A DNA stretch of 64,000 nucleotides from Paragorgia papillata (GCA_035771165.1 JAWNZC010000467.1:651001-715000); one strand, 5' to 3'; shown: positions 23,260-36,132, counted from the first letter of the stretch. Numbers and translations are program-made. Notes: a model not told the origin generated them from the sequence alone.

Positions 23260-23870
23260 AGCTTGATGTGCGTGTTTAGTTCAAACTTTGAGTAAGACAC
23301 AAAACGAGCAGTCCTCGACACTTTAATAAACCGGTAGTTATTAATTCGTTTCCAGGGCTTTGAGAATAGATGATTGTCTTTTTTCTCTTTTCTTCACATT
23401 TTGTGATAGATTGACATCATTCAAAATAGGTCTAGCAGCCCTCCGTTTTACAGTTTAAGGACTTTGCCAATTGATTGTCGATCACAGCAGGACCAAATGA
23501 TGCTAAAGTAGTCAATTATTGGACTTGTCATGTACTTGTAAAACAAAATCCTTTGATTAAACGGAAAACTGCATATTTTTTTTAAATATGTCTATACGCT
23601 GAGAAACATTTTTTAAAAAGGTTATCAAATGCGCTTTTAACGTGAGTTCCTGAACTATCTCGAGGCATATTGAATTGGAACATGAAACATAGGAGAGCTG
23701 GTTTTCCTTTAACTTTAAAACAAAAACACATCTACAGTTTAACTTAGACGCGAGGTGCTTTTCTGTAAGAAACGCGGTCTTAATCTCTCCTTTTTTAAGC
23801 GAAAGCTTGTTTCCCGTAGCCCACTCAACCTCAGTGAAACCATTGTTTTAAACATTGCATTGTTCATCGC
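23260..23870 (-). pseudogene. Degenerate LINE reverse-transcriptase C-terminal fragment
   Basis: Conceptual minus-strand translation shows fragments such as SPIIDYFSIIWSCCDRQS, GKVLKL and LLKCRGLLV, interrupted by stops and frameshifts. These correspond to the region after the RT palm in CR1/RTE-like LINEs, where 'Y..PIIDY.S.IWG....L..LQ.RAAR' is common. Only about 600 bp remain, and the 5' part is missing. No TSD was sought successfully. Confidence 0.55.
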
Positions 23871-24990
23871 CATGTTTATATACAGCCGGAAGATATGACT
23901 ATGATCGTACTAGCTGCACACAAGTCCATCGGGGAACATGTCACATTGAGTGGCAGATGAATATGACCAACAATAAGTGGCCGAGAATAACACCCTGCCG
24001 CGTCCTATGGGTAACAGCAGCCAGACCCGTAACCTTTCTTCGTGACAATTTTTCTTGTATTTGTAAAATCAAACTTGAAGTCAGAGCGGCATCATTTACA
24101 TGCGCCGTAGGCTTTTAGTTATTCCAACAAAATAGATGATCAACCATGCCAAAATTCACAGACACTATATTCTTGTCGAGATATTATAATAGTTCGATCA
24201 TCCACAATCTTTATTAATGCCGTCTCAACACTACAGAAAATCCACACCCCCTTAAATACATTAAAGCGTTATAGCTTAAATAATTGTATAGCGGTTCTTG
24301 TTCATCAAGACTGGAAACTAATCATTGTCACTTACAGCCAGTGGCTGAATTGCAAAAGACGCACATGCATCCACGCGGCTGAGTCGAAGGCATATAAAAA
24401 CGCTTCATGCAGCGGTCATGCGACACACGTCTGACCATGGCCAACAGCTAAGATTTAGGTGTTGATTTTACCGAGGGGTAAAAACCGGAGAACCCTGCGA
24501 AAAACCTTGAAGCACAGGAGAGATGAACTAACAACTCTACTCACATGACTCCCAAGCTCGACAACATGTGTCATTTCCAGGCGATCAACCATATAAGTAC
24601 TAAATCCGTCTAACCTTGGCTAAACTGCAGTGGTAAGAAGCAGCGCGCGCCACCCGTACTCTCCTCTTCTCTTTTGTAACACGGACAGAACTGGGATATA
24701 GAGCGATAGTTTGAGACGTTCTCTGTGTCACTAGTCTAGCTTGAGAAGGGGCTTGTTCTTTATGATTTTTCAATGCCGAAGGAGTACGTTAATAAGAAAA
24801 GACAAAAGAAGCAATTACTGGCGGAGCAATACTCAGAACACGGGCGCTGATCTTCTCAACTCATGCTGGTGGATAAAAATTAATTTTCTGATGGATTGTA
24901 ATTGCATTGGCCTCGCTAAGTTATGATATAAAAAAATAACTTCCGCGTTCTTTCTTAATTTGACAAAGATTATTTATTTGTTTATTCAGA
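23871..24990. other. Intronic stretch, no gene recognised
   Basis: Between the CUB exon and mini-exon of the host gene. ORFs of 60-90 codons lack recognisable motifs. Confidence 0.4.
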
Positions 24991-25274
24991 CAAATATCCA
25001 TTAAATTTATTTTCCATTCCTGTATCATCCTCTATAACACTCTTTCCATCGTTTAAGCCTTTAATAACCCTTTCCCTCCTTTGCTTACCCAGTTAAAGAT
25101 CTAATTCTTTCCCGGATACTTCCTGGATTGTTTTGCTCATTTTCAAACGTTTTATATAATCTTCCAGCGTTAGCCAACGTAAAATACATAAGACAAATTA
25201 GACGGATGCAACCCGGAAAGAGTTAAAAGCTAGATCTGACTCACAAGTCCTATGTATTTTACTCTGTTAAACGT

Positions 25275-25560
25275 CAGTCGGGGTGTTGGTGGCACAGTGG
25301 TTGGCGCACGTTCCTTTCACCTGCTCAGTTCAGTTATCGGATTGAAAATTTGCCTTGGCCGGATGTGAGAAGAGTGCTTCCAGTTTGACTCTACCAAACA
25401 CCGCAGGTTTCCTCTGGCTACTCCGGTTTTCTCCTGTATTAACACTGGATCAACAAGGGGTGGCCCTTACTGAACCTCTAGGGAGAACACTTAGCTATAA
25501 CTGATAGAGCAAGCTTGCATAAATAAGATTATTTTAGTTTAGTCTTAGTTTAATAAAGTT
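25275..25560 (+). mobile_element. tRNA-headed SINE
   Basis: The head GGTGGCACAGTGGTTGGCGC resembles a tRNA A-box region; the body has CTACTCCGGTTTTCTCCTG, ACTGGATCAACAAGG and TTACTGAACCTCTAGGGAG, strings I associate with interspersed SINEs of corals and other invertebrates. It ends in an AT-rich TTTAGTTTAG tail. A diverged head at 48681 is followed by a related CTCCGGTTTTCCTCC body. Confidence 0.65.
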
Positions 25561-26370
25561 CAGTCAATCTTAGTTGTCAGAAGGAAAATTTCCGACAAAA
25601 AAAGGTAAGGTGATTTTAAGCACGCATTTATTGATGTAGCAGCTTTATGGCAGATTTGGTCATGCAAGAATTGAAATCTGTGCCACTTTTGAAACACGGT
25701 TATCGCGCCATGGACAAATATATTCAATTAACGACATCATTAAATAATTATTTAAAAAAAAAACTAATATGTCAACCTTATCAATTCAGAAAAACAGGAG
25801 CCCAAGGAAGTCGTCTAAGCTCTTCTTTGATCAATTCTTGTTTGTTTTCTGACCGAACTTTGTAATAGTTAATTAACATTTCAGTGCCCAATACGTAAAG
25901 CATTTTTCTCAAGGCCAAGTCAAAGATTGTTAGGTGATCTCGTTTATTCCTGCTACAAGGGTTTCATTCGTCAATGCTAAGACGCAACTCGATTGTATCG
26001 TTGGCATCTAGATAGAGTCTCAAAATTGCAAACTGTAGACATTAGATTTTCCTGTTTGAGAATAGGATTCATTGATTCTCCTGGCCTTGACCGTCTTGAA
26101 CTCGTCGAGAATTTGTAGGTTTGTTAAGAACCCTCAACGGTAGTGTAATTTGAAAAAAAAATGTTTAGTCAGTCTTTAATGGAAAACTGTCACGAGTGGC
26201 GCATGTACAAATATTTTGTTAAAAGACAATCTTTTCAAGTTTTATTTGTGTTTTAGGGCACCAGAACAATGTTGACAAGTCAAAGAACTGTTCACGTCCA
26301 CAGAACGAAAAATTCCAGGCATAAAAAGGTATTTAACACAAGAAAGACGTACTATGCAAAACGGGTCTAA

Positions 26371-26530
26371 GGGCGCTTTCCAATTGACAAGGTTAGACCG
26401 GTCAGTCCGGCCAGAATGGACGTCCTTTTGATTAGGACCAAATTTTCCAGTCTGACCGTCCTACGTCTCAAGCGAATCGTGTTCCATTTAACCGGACTGA
26501 CCGGTCTAACCGTGTAAATGGAAAGCCCCC
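26371..26530. mobile_element. 160-bp MITE with ~45-bp inverted ends
   Basis: Left GGGCGCTTTCCAATTGACAA followed by GGTTAGACCGGTCAGTCCGG is inverted at the right end (AACCGGACTGACCGGTCTAA ... GGAAAGCCCCC). Flanks are TAA and TAT, compatible with a Harbinger-like or TA-type target, not proven. Confidence 0.8.
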
Positions 26531-27807
26531 TATGTGTCGTGAATAGAGGCTAGGCAATAAATACCGCAACAAATAATTATCATTAAAGAAAGCGAAAAAG
26601 CGGTTCGACACTTTTATGACAACAAGAATGACAAAATTATACAAGCAATGTCACAGTATATTGAATTAAAAAGAAATATTATGCGATACTTCACTTCACT
26701 GTTCAAGTGCGATAGAAGTTGTAACTGCTTCAGTTGTGATATAATTATACATGACTGGGCAGTGCCGTTCTACTGGGGGATGCCGTTTGATTATGTATTA
26801 GTTCATACTGTATTATAGAATACAAAGGCCACTTAATTTACTTTTTCTTTCCCTTTAGCTCGATGCTTTGCCACGTCTTGGTCTGGCAAAATTATAAAAA
26901 AGTGGTGAAGTCAAAAGTCCCTGCACAGAGGCATATCGCCGTGATAAATTTGCGTAAGATGTATCAAGATGTATGTTCTATTTACGTGAATGAGTTTTGT
27001 AACTGGCTTATCGTGGCGTTCTTCTTATTTATAGTTTTAGTTTTGCAAAACGTCCCAAGACTACAAACCAATATTATCTGGAAGCATATTTCATAAGCGG
27101 ATTTGATATCGACGGTAATACTGATAAGAACAACAGAAGTATACACAATTCAATCAAGAATATTGCTAAAACTAGAAAATGTAGAACAACTATTGCCCCT
27201 GAACCAAACATTCATTTACATATCTACCACGTGAAATTTCTTGTATATATTTCCGCTATTCCTATTGTCAGGACAGAGTCCAACTATTTTGTTATTTAAT
27301 ATAGTAATTACTTTGATGCAGCATTTGGTTCCTCTGTTTACAACCTGTAGATAACTCTCTAAATCAGATATTGTTTAACACTGATTTGGCTTAAATGTTT
27401 TCGAACGTAGCTTAGAAGTTACTTTTCATGAACCAACGGTTCGACACACACCGACCTACTGTAGTGTCGAAATGTTGCTCAAATGTTGAAACTATGATTC
27501 TTCACCTTCTGCTACGGAGATTTATTTGTGAAACTTCTCAATGTATTATTCTACTGCTACCATTATTTTCTACTCGTGCTTAGCACACACTGCATTCCTG
27601 TGTTAACGCCTGGAATTTTTTCTTTGGCCAACACGAACACTTCATGGTCCTTTGCCAACACAATTCTGATTACGCTGGATACGTTAAAATCGAAAAGGTG
27701 CGTCCGAAACTCTTTGATTTTGACTAAAAAAAACGCTATGCGCATGTTGTGACAGCGCCCCTTTAACTGCAGCACGGAAAATGCAAATATAGGTGAAAAT
27801 ATATTAC

Positions 27808-28152
27808 CTTCAACTGCTTCATAACGAATCTTAAATCCTGTGAAAATATATTTTTCATTCGACAAAAATCTGATCCTCAATATGTTTGATGGAGAAATGA
27901 TATCCTGTGGAAGAATATTCCCACAATAACGCCCAATGACTCTTGATGTAATGCCATCTTGAATAAGGATATAATCACGATAGCAGTTGTCCGCGTCTAT
28001 CCCCAAATTGAAAAACATGAAATTCAACTTAATCCGACGATTTTTAGGTACTTTGATTTCCCATAGTCGTTTCATGTTGTTCAGGTACTTTAAGGGATAG
28101 TAAGGGGAAGTAAGGTACCCGGAAGAACTGTCGGATATGTACGTGTCAAATG
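27808..28152 (-). CDS. CUB-domain exon of the CUB-LRR receptor-like gene
   Basis: A 345-nt exon, acceptor TTATATAG, donor GTAATA, phase 1 at both ends. It encodes about 115 residues with the CUB pattern: SSGYLTSPYYPLKY near the start, LWEIKVP, a central FNLGIDADNCYRDYILIQDG, VIGRYCGN, and a closing FTGFKIRYEA. CUB domains are extracellular beta-sandwiches that bind protein or sugar ligands. The C3-C4 cysteine pair is present (NCYRDY, RYCGN), but the usual first pair is missing, since neither the start nor the NNMKRLWEI strand has a cysteine. The D-Y-D calcium residues look partly kept. With the LRR exons it makes a secreted or membrane receptor ectodomain. Confidence 0.85.
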
Positions 28153-28956
28153 CTATATAATAAGAAAAATATAATGACAATTATTGAAATAACAATAGAT
28201 ACAACTGAAAAGTCTATGTAACCAACATGCATAATTTCTCTGCGTAAAACTTATAAACAATAATAAACGGTGCTGCAGTGCTGTCAGTTTCGAGCGTGAA
28301 CGGGATTCTTGTCTATGCAATTAAATTGCAAAGATGCACAATGTGAGCACAGTCGAGCTGTACCCCTCGTTGTCTAGCTCAAAATAGACAATTGTGTGTT
28401 GTCATAAAAAGTGAACAATTTTTAAAACTCTCAGAAAATAACGACTTTTATCATCCCGTTCAGAAAGGGTTTTGCAATACCCGCGAGAAAATAAATTGCG
28501 GAGCAATATTTCGACAACATTGAGCCGTAACTCGTGAAAGTTTATTTTTGCTTCGTGACTATTGTTGTGATACAACCTATAAATAATGTGCCACACGTCG
28601 ATAGCAATGAGGTACGGCCATTAACGATTTTGCGCTTCACCACGTAAACAAAGTTTTGCTGCATACTGTGATTAATAACAAGCGTTATGATTATGAATAT
28701 TGATTCAAACATTTATTAAACCTAAATTAAGTGTAGCGATAATGTCTTGTTAATAGTTAGCACAATTTTATAATCCGAGAGCACAGTTTGAAATAGATTT
28801 GTGTTTTTCTGTGGCCACATAAGACGAGAACGCAGCCTGACGCAATACTCGGATAATTACAGTAACATTTTCTGTTAAAGGTTTTTGTTTCTCGTTCATA
28901 TATTCTACTTATCAATTCCAATCTATTACCTATTTTTAGAGTTTGGTCATATTTAA

Positions 28957-30520
28957 CCCTATCCGGGCCGGGGGGAGGATACCCCCACTTACATTTTTTA
29001 AGATAACTTCTCATCAGTTTAAAATAATAACACCAAATTTTGGGACTTTTCGTCAAATTTTTTATGCAACATTTTGATGCTATGCACTTGACCATACCTA
29101 TCAAGGTGTTGCCAAGGCATCTCCGTGTTAAAATATTACTTTTACGTTTTAAAAAAAGCGAAATAACTGGATAAAAAGCTTCAAAATCTTATAATTTCAT
29201 CTTTTTTTGTCCTATAAATTGTCACAGAGTCTTTACGTTCTACACATCTTTACGTTCTGTTTTATCAGTGGGTTATTTTTCTCTTTCCTGCCGCAATGCA
29301 TTTTCCGTATATTCTTGTATTAAAATATAACCGTATTAGGCATGTTTAAGTAGCAAAAGTTGTTTTTTGAAGTCAGTTTTGTTTAATAGTATTAAGTAAA
29401 GAAATGTGTGAAATTCCGCGTCACAAATGTAAAAAACAAAGAGATAAACGAATTTTTGTAGTTACCATGGTAACAAAGACTTCATTATTTTTAATTTTTA
29501 GCTATTTATTATGACTAAATTGCAGAAACAATCTCTAAGCACAAATTTAAACTTATTTGTGTTTAGCTACAACCAGTAGCGTCGAGAAGGGGGGTTAAGC
29601 GGGGTAATTACCCCGGGGCCAGGGGCAAATAAGGGCCCGTAACATTTTATAACATTTTAGTCCAAGAAATTTATTATTAAATTTAGCATCAAAACAGTTA
29701 AACTACAGAAACTTCATCTGTTTTTGTCCTTTTAATATGTTTATAAAGGCGGTACGAGTATGACCATTGTAAATATTTTAGCTTGACTGACGTTTCTGAT
29801 GTAAGAATACTCTTAGAATACTTGATATATTGATGGTATTAAAACATTGATTTCGGGGGGGGGGGGAGGGGGGTGGCTCCAACATTTGACCCAGGGCCCA
29901 ACCCAGCTCTCGACGGCCCTGGCTACAACTACAAATTAAAATTCTGATGGTTGTAAAGACTTATGTGCGGAGCAAGGCATACTGGGAAATCCAATATGGC
30001 GGCCTCCTGGAATACACGTATTTTTACTAGTTTTCTGTGGGGGGGGTTTCCATTTTTTTTTATTTAAATGTGTATTTGAATATCCTTATCAAGAAAACTT
30101 GCAAATAATAAAAAAAGTGAATTTAAAAAATGTCTGTAATGCAAAACAATTAACTAGTAAAACTTAATATAAAAATTAGATACTGTTGACGTCATTGCGA
30201 CCTTATAATACAAAGCAAAGTTCGATTATTTTATGAGTGATACATTCAAACATTTTAGTACTGATTACCTTTCTTTACGGCTTTTTTATATCAAAATAGA
30301 AAGAGAAACAGACTGGTAAAAAACAGGTTAACATTATGTTGAGTGACGTCACTATGACGTAATCGGCGATAGGGACCTATTTAGAATATAGATTTTTAGA
30401 GTCAGGTACAACAAGTATTATTACGAAGCTTTTTTAAATTAGGTTTAATAAGTAATAATGGGAGGGACGATTCGGCCGCCCGGTCATCATGACTACAAAA
30501 AACGCCTGGCCCGGATAGGG
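28957..30520. mobile_element. Non-autonomous piggyBac-type element
   Basis: Ends are CCCTATCCGGGCC (28957) and GGCCCGGATAGGG (30520), both flanked by TTAA (28953-28956 and 30521-30524). TTAA targets and CCCT-type ends are the hallmark of piggyBac. The 1.56-kb interior has no transposase ORF and is itself interrupted by a hAT MITE. It lies in an intron of the CUB-LRR gene. Confidence 0.85.
29574..29921. mobile_element. hAT MITE with 8-bp target duplication
   Basis: Left end CAGTAGCGTCGAGAAGG, right end CTCTCGACGGCCCTG, flanked on both sides by GCTACAAC. The 8-bp duplication and CA-G ends are hAT features. A run of G near 29857 and GCGGGGTAATTACCCC are internal. It belongs to the same family as 59901-61046 by end sequence. 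Confidence 0.9.
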
Positions 30521-30929
30521 TTAAGAAATAGTAAATGTCCCCTCATGTTCGTGCAAACACAAGAGCGGGACAGCTAGGGAGATGTATAGCTTTGAAAAAT
30601 TACAGTGACTTTGTGAGCCTGAGCAATATGCAAAGGTTCTCAAAAGTACTTTCAAATTTCGACAGACTTACCGGAGTAGTCGCTAGTGTTTGTATCAAAT
30701 TATATAAAGATACACATTTTCTATCTCTTTGATAAAATAAGTTAAGGAAGAAGCCTTGATGTTGTAAATGTGTTCCTTTAGCGTTATAAGTAACAAGTAA
30801 CAGCACCAGTAACAAGTACGCGAGTTACAATACGTGAACTAGGAAAAACATGGTTGACAACATTTTTTTTCAAGAACATTTTACTGACATTTAAAATAGT
30901 TTAAAACAGTTGATAATTAGAGCTAATAC

Positions 30930-31038
30930 CTTGGGCATGGGTTGGTAAGGGATTACATATAATGTAGTCTACCGTGTAAGAAACATTGTCGATGTTAGCT
31001 TCACTGTTGTCCGTTTTCAATGTCGCGGTAATAAGAAC
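30930..31038 (-). CDS. Tentative upstream exon of the CUB-LRR gene
   Basis: A 109-nt open segment with acceptor GTTTTTCTAG and donor GTATTA, entered in phase 0 and left in phase 1, which joins in frame to the CUB exon. It encodes VLITATLKTDNSEANIDN then VSYTVDYIIC. The alternating pattern suggests beta-strands of another extracellular domain, perhaps the end of a further CUB. Support is only splice sites and phase. The exons coding for the start and signal peptide were not found. Confidence 0.4.
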
Positions 31039-33175
31039 CTAGAAAAACACGTAAAATTGTTTACTTTTTTTAATGGAAGAAAGAATACGATTAGTAATAT
31101 TTTATCTAATGGAATTACCGTGTGAAAACCATTCCACAAATTTTTTTACGACTCTTTACGAGCAGTGTTTTTACTGCCTATAAACTTTTTTTAACAAAAC
31201 ATTGCATTATATTAAACAAAATGGTTAGCATGCAGGTACAGTCGTTGCACATGCATTCACATTGAAGCTGACTGCATGCTTTAAGTATTTGTTTGGAATA
31301 CCGATGGTGCATTGTTTTCTAGAAAAGGCCAGTTGGGATAACAGATTATTATAGCACAGTGAACGTGTTTGTATTTTCATAATGTTTTTATGCTAAATTT
31401 GCGGTTTTCAGCATCTTAAATTATATACGTTTGTTAACCGGGATGAATAATGTTGCACCGCCAACCATGATCAATGAGTATTTGTTTCCCACGAGCATCT
31501 GTTGCATTGTGCGTGGATATAGAAAGGTATATTTTGGCAGTTTTTGAAGCACTACTTATATAGAAGCTATTACACTATTTTTTAGAGACGAGGTCAGAGA
31601 AAACTCTAGTATACAAACATATTTATATACACATAGGACATAACGTTTTTCCCGGTTACTACGTATTTCACCGTACTATTAAAGTCTATTTTATTGTTTA
31701 TTTCTATCGTAACATGGTTTAAACAATAACATTTAACAAGAAGTACATTAATGCGAACCCCCTCGTGTTCGTTGTTTATTATTATTGCACTGCCTTCAAT
31801 CCCATGGATGGGATTACATCAGTCAAGACAATGAGGCTAGTACCATTTATCTCTATGCAATAGTTAAAGTGCAACTAGCCTCGATAGTTTTTATTGTCTT
31901 ATTTGGAAGAACTTTTAAAATAATAAACTAACTTCTTTGGAAGATTTTCGCTTTTTCGCTTTGTTTTTGAGATGTTTAATTTTGTTTGATAGGCAAATGT
32001 CCGGAATTTACGTCACACATGCATAATGACTTATCAAAGAAGTTTGTGTATCTTTTTCATTCTCGAACGAAATCCTTTAAAAATTGTTTTTTGTTCATGC
32101 TAATCATTCAAACAATTTCACACCTATATGAATATATAGGTATTCTTCTTCCTTGGGGCTTCTTTCAGGAAACCTCTTTAAATCATGTTTTAAGCGGTTG
32201 GATTCGGCTTTAGATAAATCCCGAGGGCTGAAAAACATAATTCCTAGACAATTTCAGTTGTAGCTTCCCAGTAGTCTGAATTAATAAAGACGTTACGGCC
32301 GGCGTACAGCAATACAGCACAAACACTTGGTAATAAAATAAAGAAGACTGTCAATACACAATATACATGGTCATGGAAATCTAAGTCGCCAGCTCTATAA
32401 AGAATCGCTGAAGATCACGATAACCAGCGAGGTGTAGCCGAGTTCTCTTTAGAGTGTCTTTATCAACCTTTTCCAAGTGTTGTTATTTATAACTCGCCAA
32501 TAGAGTCTTCATATTGTTAGACGAAATCTTTCTGAGTAACGGATTGTCGGATTTTGATGAACTTCCACTGTCCCAGTCTGATATAGTTTGTTGTCCGGCT
32601 TTCTTGTCTTAACGACGGGAAAATAGACGGTCGATTTGAAGATGAAAAACTCATCGTTTACCGGATTTTAAAACACCTGACAACTAACGAGTTTCTCATC
32701 TGCTAATATATAAACTCGACTGAATAATTGCCGAGGAAAACATGTGTCATCTGTCCGGTTCTTAGGTATCGGTCAGCGACCTTCACCATTAGCAAAAGGA
32801 CCCATAAATGCCGCTATTTTGAGAACGGTTTTGAGGACACTTTGGCTAACTCAAAGGTAATAGGAGCACACAGTCCAGTTATATATAGGTCAGTGGTGTG
32901 GACGGACCATGTGCGGTTAAGATTGTGGGGCACCGGAAACAATATAGTTCTTGACAAAAAAGGTTTGAACTATATAAACAACATAATATATTCTTGACAA
33001 AAAGATTTGAGAAAGGAGTTTTTGGGATACGTACATCCCTTTCAAAATAACAGAAACAAATCAACATTTACGTTAAAGTACAACATCATCTTGACTAAAA
33101 GGAAACTCGTCAAACCGAAACTCGAAGGAAGTAAAAAGCAAGAGTCAAAACTGAAAACCAACGATAAGTTAATAA
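31039..33175. other. Non-coding stretch, nothing recognised
   Basis: AT-rich DNA upstream of the tentative exon. A promoter or first exon of the CUB-LRR gene may lie here or beyond, but nothing decides it. Confidence 0.35.
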
Positions 33176-33334
33176 GGGACCGTTAATTATTTATGCTTGG
33201 GGTTGGTACCGAAGAGAAACAAATCTTAAGGGGAAAAAAAGCATCACCCAACCCTTTGGATGATGGATTTTTTCCCTACCCAACCATCGCCCGCTGAGGC
33301 TTTTTTTACCCAACCCATATTCTAATCTATGTTT

Positions 33335-33430
33335 ATATACAAATACATAATTATACATATACATTAATGCACATACATATACAACATATAAATATGTATA
33401 TGTACATGTATATGTATATGTATATATTAA
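33335..33430. repeat. TACATA/TATG microsatellite
   Basis: Interrupted ATACAT and ATATGT units inside the large TIR transposon. Confidence 0.8.
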
Positions 33431-34068
33431 ACAAATAGAAATATCTTATATAAATCTTACATGATGTACAAACTGAATATAAATGCAGTCATGTACCTTC
33501 ATATTATATTATACTCCCAAGCCTCTATGTTCCTGCACTCCTGCCATATGATATCTGGTTGTTATAATCAGTGATGCCTCTTCTAGCTTCCAGTTCCCCA
33601 CTGTCATTGTCATAATCCAGGTCGGCATACATGAAGTAGCAACCACATCATTCAATTCATCGTCACTACAGTCACTTTCACTACTAATACATGGCTGAAA
33701 CTCTTCATGGTTGTCACTGTAAACTTTCTGCTTCTATTCAATGGTCACTGTAGAATCAGCTCTTAGGGCATGTACGGTAACAGCTTTAATTTTATCACAC
33801 TTCTTACACATTGTGTAATTGACAGTTAGCTCTTTTCTTGCATCGTTTTTACCTCTAAGAGCATTTGAAACAAATCTTCTTCTATCGATTGAATTTGAAA
33901 CTGCATCAGCCATTTTGTAGCATCTTCCCTATGACCTTGGACCTTAGCGCGGTTCTGGCTGACCTTGGACCTTGGCTGACCTTGGCGTGGTTTTGGTTCT
34001 GGGAACTCTCGTTCCAAGAATTGCAAATCGGAACATCCCCAGCAATGTCAGACAACATGAATATTTAG

Positions 34069-35300
34069 AACTATGGATGCAAATGAGTTGTTTAATAATT
34101 GGATACGGTCTGTTAATAATTTATCAGAATACGCTAAGAATTTTGAGGATCATGACTATAATGACTTGGAGTTATTATTAGTCTTTGGAAGAGAATGAAT
34201 TATCAGGTATGATAGAGTCTTTAAGCATTGAAAAACGGGGCCATGTTCTTAAATTACAGAAGTGGTTGAGTTAGTTAAAAGCACCTGTAAACACGAGGCC
34301 AGTTGCTCAGGAATTACCCCAAGCAAAGATCGAGTACTGCACCTAAAAAAGTCAAACAGACAACTCTAACGTTTTCTCAAGGAAAGTTTGTTTTGGAAAA
34401 AGGAACAACTACTGTAGATTCTAAACCTCCATCCCACAAATTTTTGAAACCACCTCCGAGGACAGATAAGATGAGATTTTATAATGATGTCACAAGAGAA
34501 ATCTATTAGTCTGCCTACCTAGCAAAGCAGAGTCAGTTTGTATGTTATCTCAATGGCCAGCAACAGTTTCGCTGGGATGTTACACAGAAGATCAGGAACC
34601 TTGGAAGGTAATATGAGTGGTTATAAAGAAGGATTGATTCCAAAAGAAAACATGATGAGATCAAAAGGTATTTGGAGATGCTGTGAAGGATGTCAGTCAT
34701 GCCAGTCGAGCACTAGAACACATCAAGTCTACATGTGTGAAAAGTGATGAACTTCTGGAAATTTTGAAGAAAGGGAACTTAGAATTATATGAGACTATGA
34801 GGTAAAGCAATGGGCAAAGAATGAAGCTGAGGTAATTCATGGGTACCTTTCCTCTGTAAAGAGCTAAAAGGAAAGCTGGTTTGCTTCAAAGATAATTTAA
34901 ACTTTTTCACAACAACTCTTCAAAAGAAGTTTAGCACCTCTGCTCAGTTGTATCAACTTATGAAATCCAAAGGAAACGAAAAAGGAAGGAGCAAAAAAGT
35001 AAAAACAAAAAAAAAAGAGTCTCTTTGGTCAGGAATGTTAGAAACTTTCTGGCAGACAATGACTTTTCATGGGATGATATCAACAGAATTTGCCCTAATT
35101 CATATGGGGGAAAAGCATTGCAAACAATAAAGATGGAGGACTGAATGTTCAGGAAGGAGACAAAGATCCGATCATTTTCAAAAACATTTGGTACTTGAAA
35201 ATGATTGGGTCATTGAACACAGATGAAGATGTTGAAGAGTTTTTATTGAATGATGACTCTGATGAAAAAGACTATGACAGTGCATGTAGTCATGCAAATT
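34069..35300 (+). pseudogene. Broken gene of the large TIR transposon, function unknown
   Basis: From ATG 34069 an open segment reads MDANELFNNWIRSVNNLS and then DYNDLELLLVFG before a frameshift; further open pieces follow in different frames (KKVKQTTLTFSQGKFVLEKG, NLNFFTTTLQKKFSTSAQ, a lysine-rich block, and an acidic tail ending DEDVEEFLLNDDSDEKDY near 35300). Several stops and shifts separate them, so this is one decayed gene. I recognise no domain; its place inside the TIRs suggests it was the transposase or an accessory protein. Codon pieces are only on the plus strand. Confidence 0.4.
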
Positions 35301-35426
35301 AAGTTATACATTTCTTTGTGTTACATTTTAGTTTAATATGCAATGCAATTTTATAACTTTTTTGAAAAATATTTCAAATTTTGTTTTAATATTTTATATA
35401 TTAAAAATAGTTTTACCCAACCTTAA

Positions 35427-35573
35427 CACCTGCATTCACTTTACTTACCCGTATGGTTGGTTAGGTGCAGATGGGGGGGGGGGGGGGTCACCGACTTACC
35501 AGACACTTGTTATTACTTGGATTCAGGTCAGGATGCCCTGTAAATGTGATCTCCAATCTTGACCTGACCACCA
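35427..35573 (-). repeat. B2 terminal repeat of the retroelement
   Basis: Matches B1 (CACCTGCATTCACTTTACTT at the start, AATCTTGACCTGACCACCA at the end). It differs by a run of about 14 G at 35475. Confidence 0.85.
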
Positions 35574-35640
35574 CCATCTACACCTATCACACCGATTTTA
35601 TCGGTGGAAATAGCTTTTGATTAAAGGGAGGGATGGTGAG

Positions 35641-35808
35641 TATTTTCGAGAATTTCTTACTTCTTGTATGCTACGTCTTCGCTGTGCCGTCAATGGGCAC
35701 AATGATTAGCCAAGCGTGGTGTGCCTCTCTCGATCATATTGCATTCTCGCCCCAAGCCCTGCGCAGTTCATTAGTTGTTAACCTTGGTTATCTAATAACC
35801 TCATTTAA
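35641..35808 (-). repeat. A2 internal repeat of the retroelement
   Basis: Direct copy of A1 with a handful of substitutions and a GATC insertion (TATTTTCGAGAATTTCTTAC at one end, CTCATTTAA at the other). It directly abuts B1, as split direct repeats require. Confidence 0.9.
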
Positions 35809-35944
35809 CACCTGCATTCACTTTACTTACCTGTATGGTTGGTTAGGTGCAGACGGGGGCTTCACCGACTTACCAGACGCTTGTTATTACTTGGATTCAG
35901 GTCAGGATGCCCTGTTGTGATCTCCAATCTTGACCTGACCACCA
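35809..35944 (-). repeat. B1 repeat of the retroelement
   Basis: Direct copy of B2 lying immediately next to A2. Confidence 0.88.
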
Positions 35945-36132
35945 AAAGTGATATATCCTACATAAATCACCCATCCAAGTAATCTATTCTTGGTGATCCC
36001 ACAACTGCACCAAACCACTGTTACCATTTTTATCCGAAGATACCCAGATATCCTACAACGCCGATTCACATCCGAGTATGCTGAGCTGCACCACGTATGC
36101 TGTAGCGCCAATTTGGTGTCGTCTCGAGGTAT

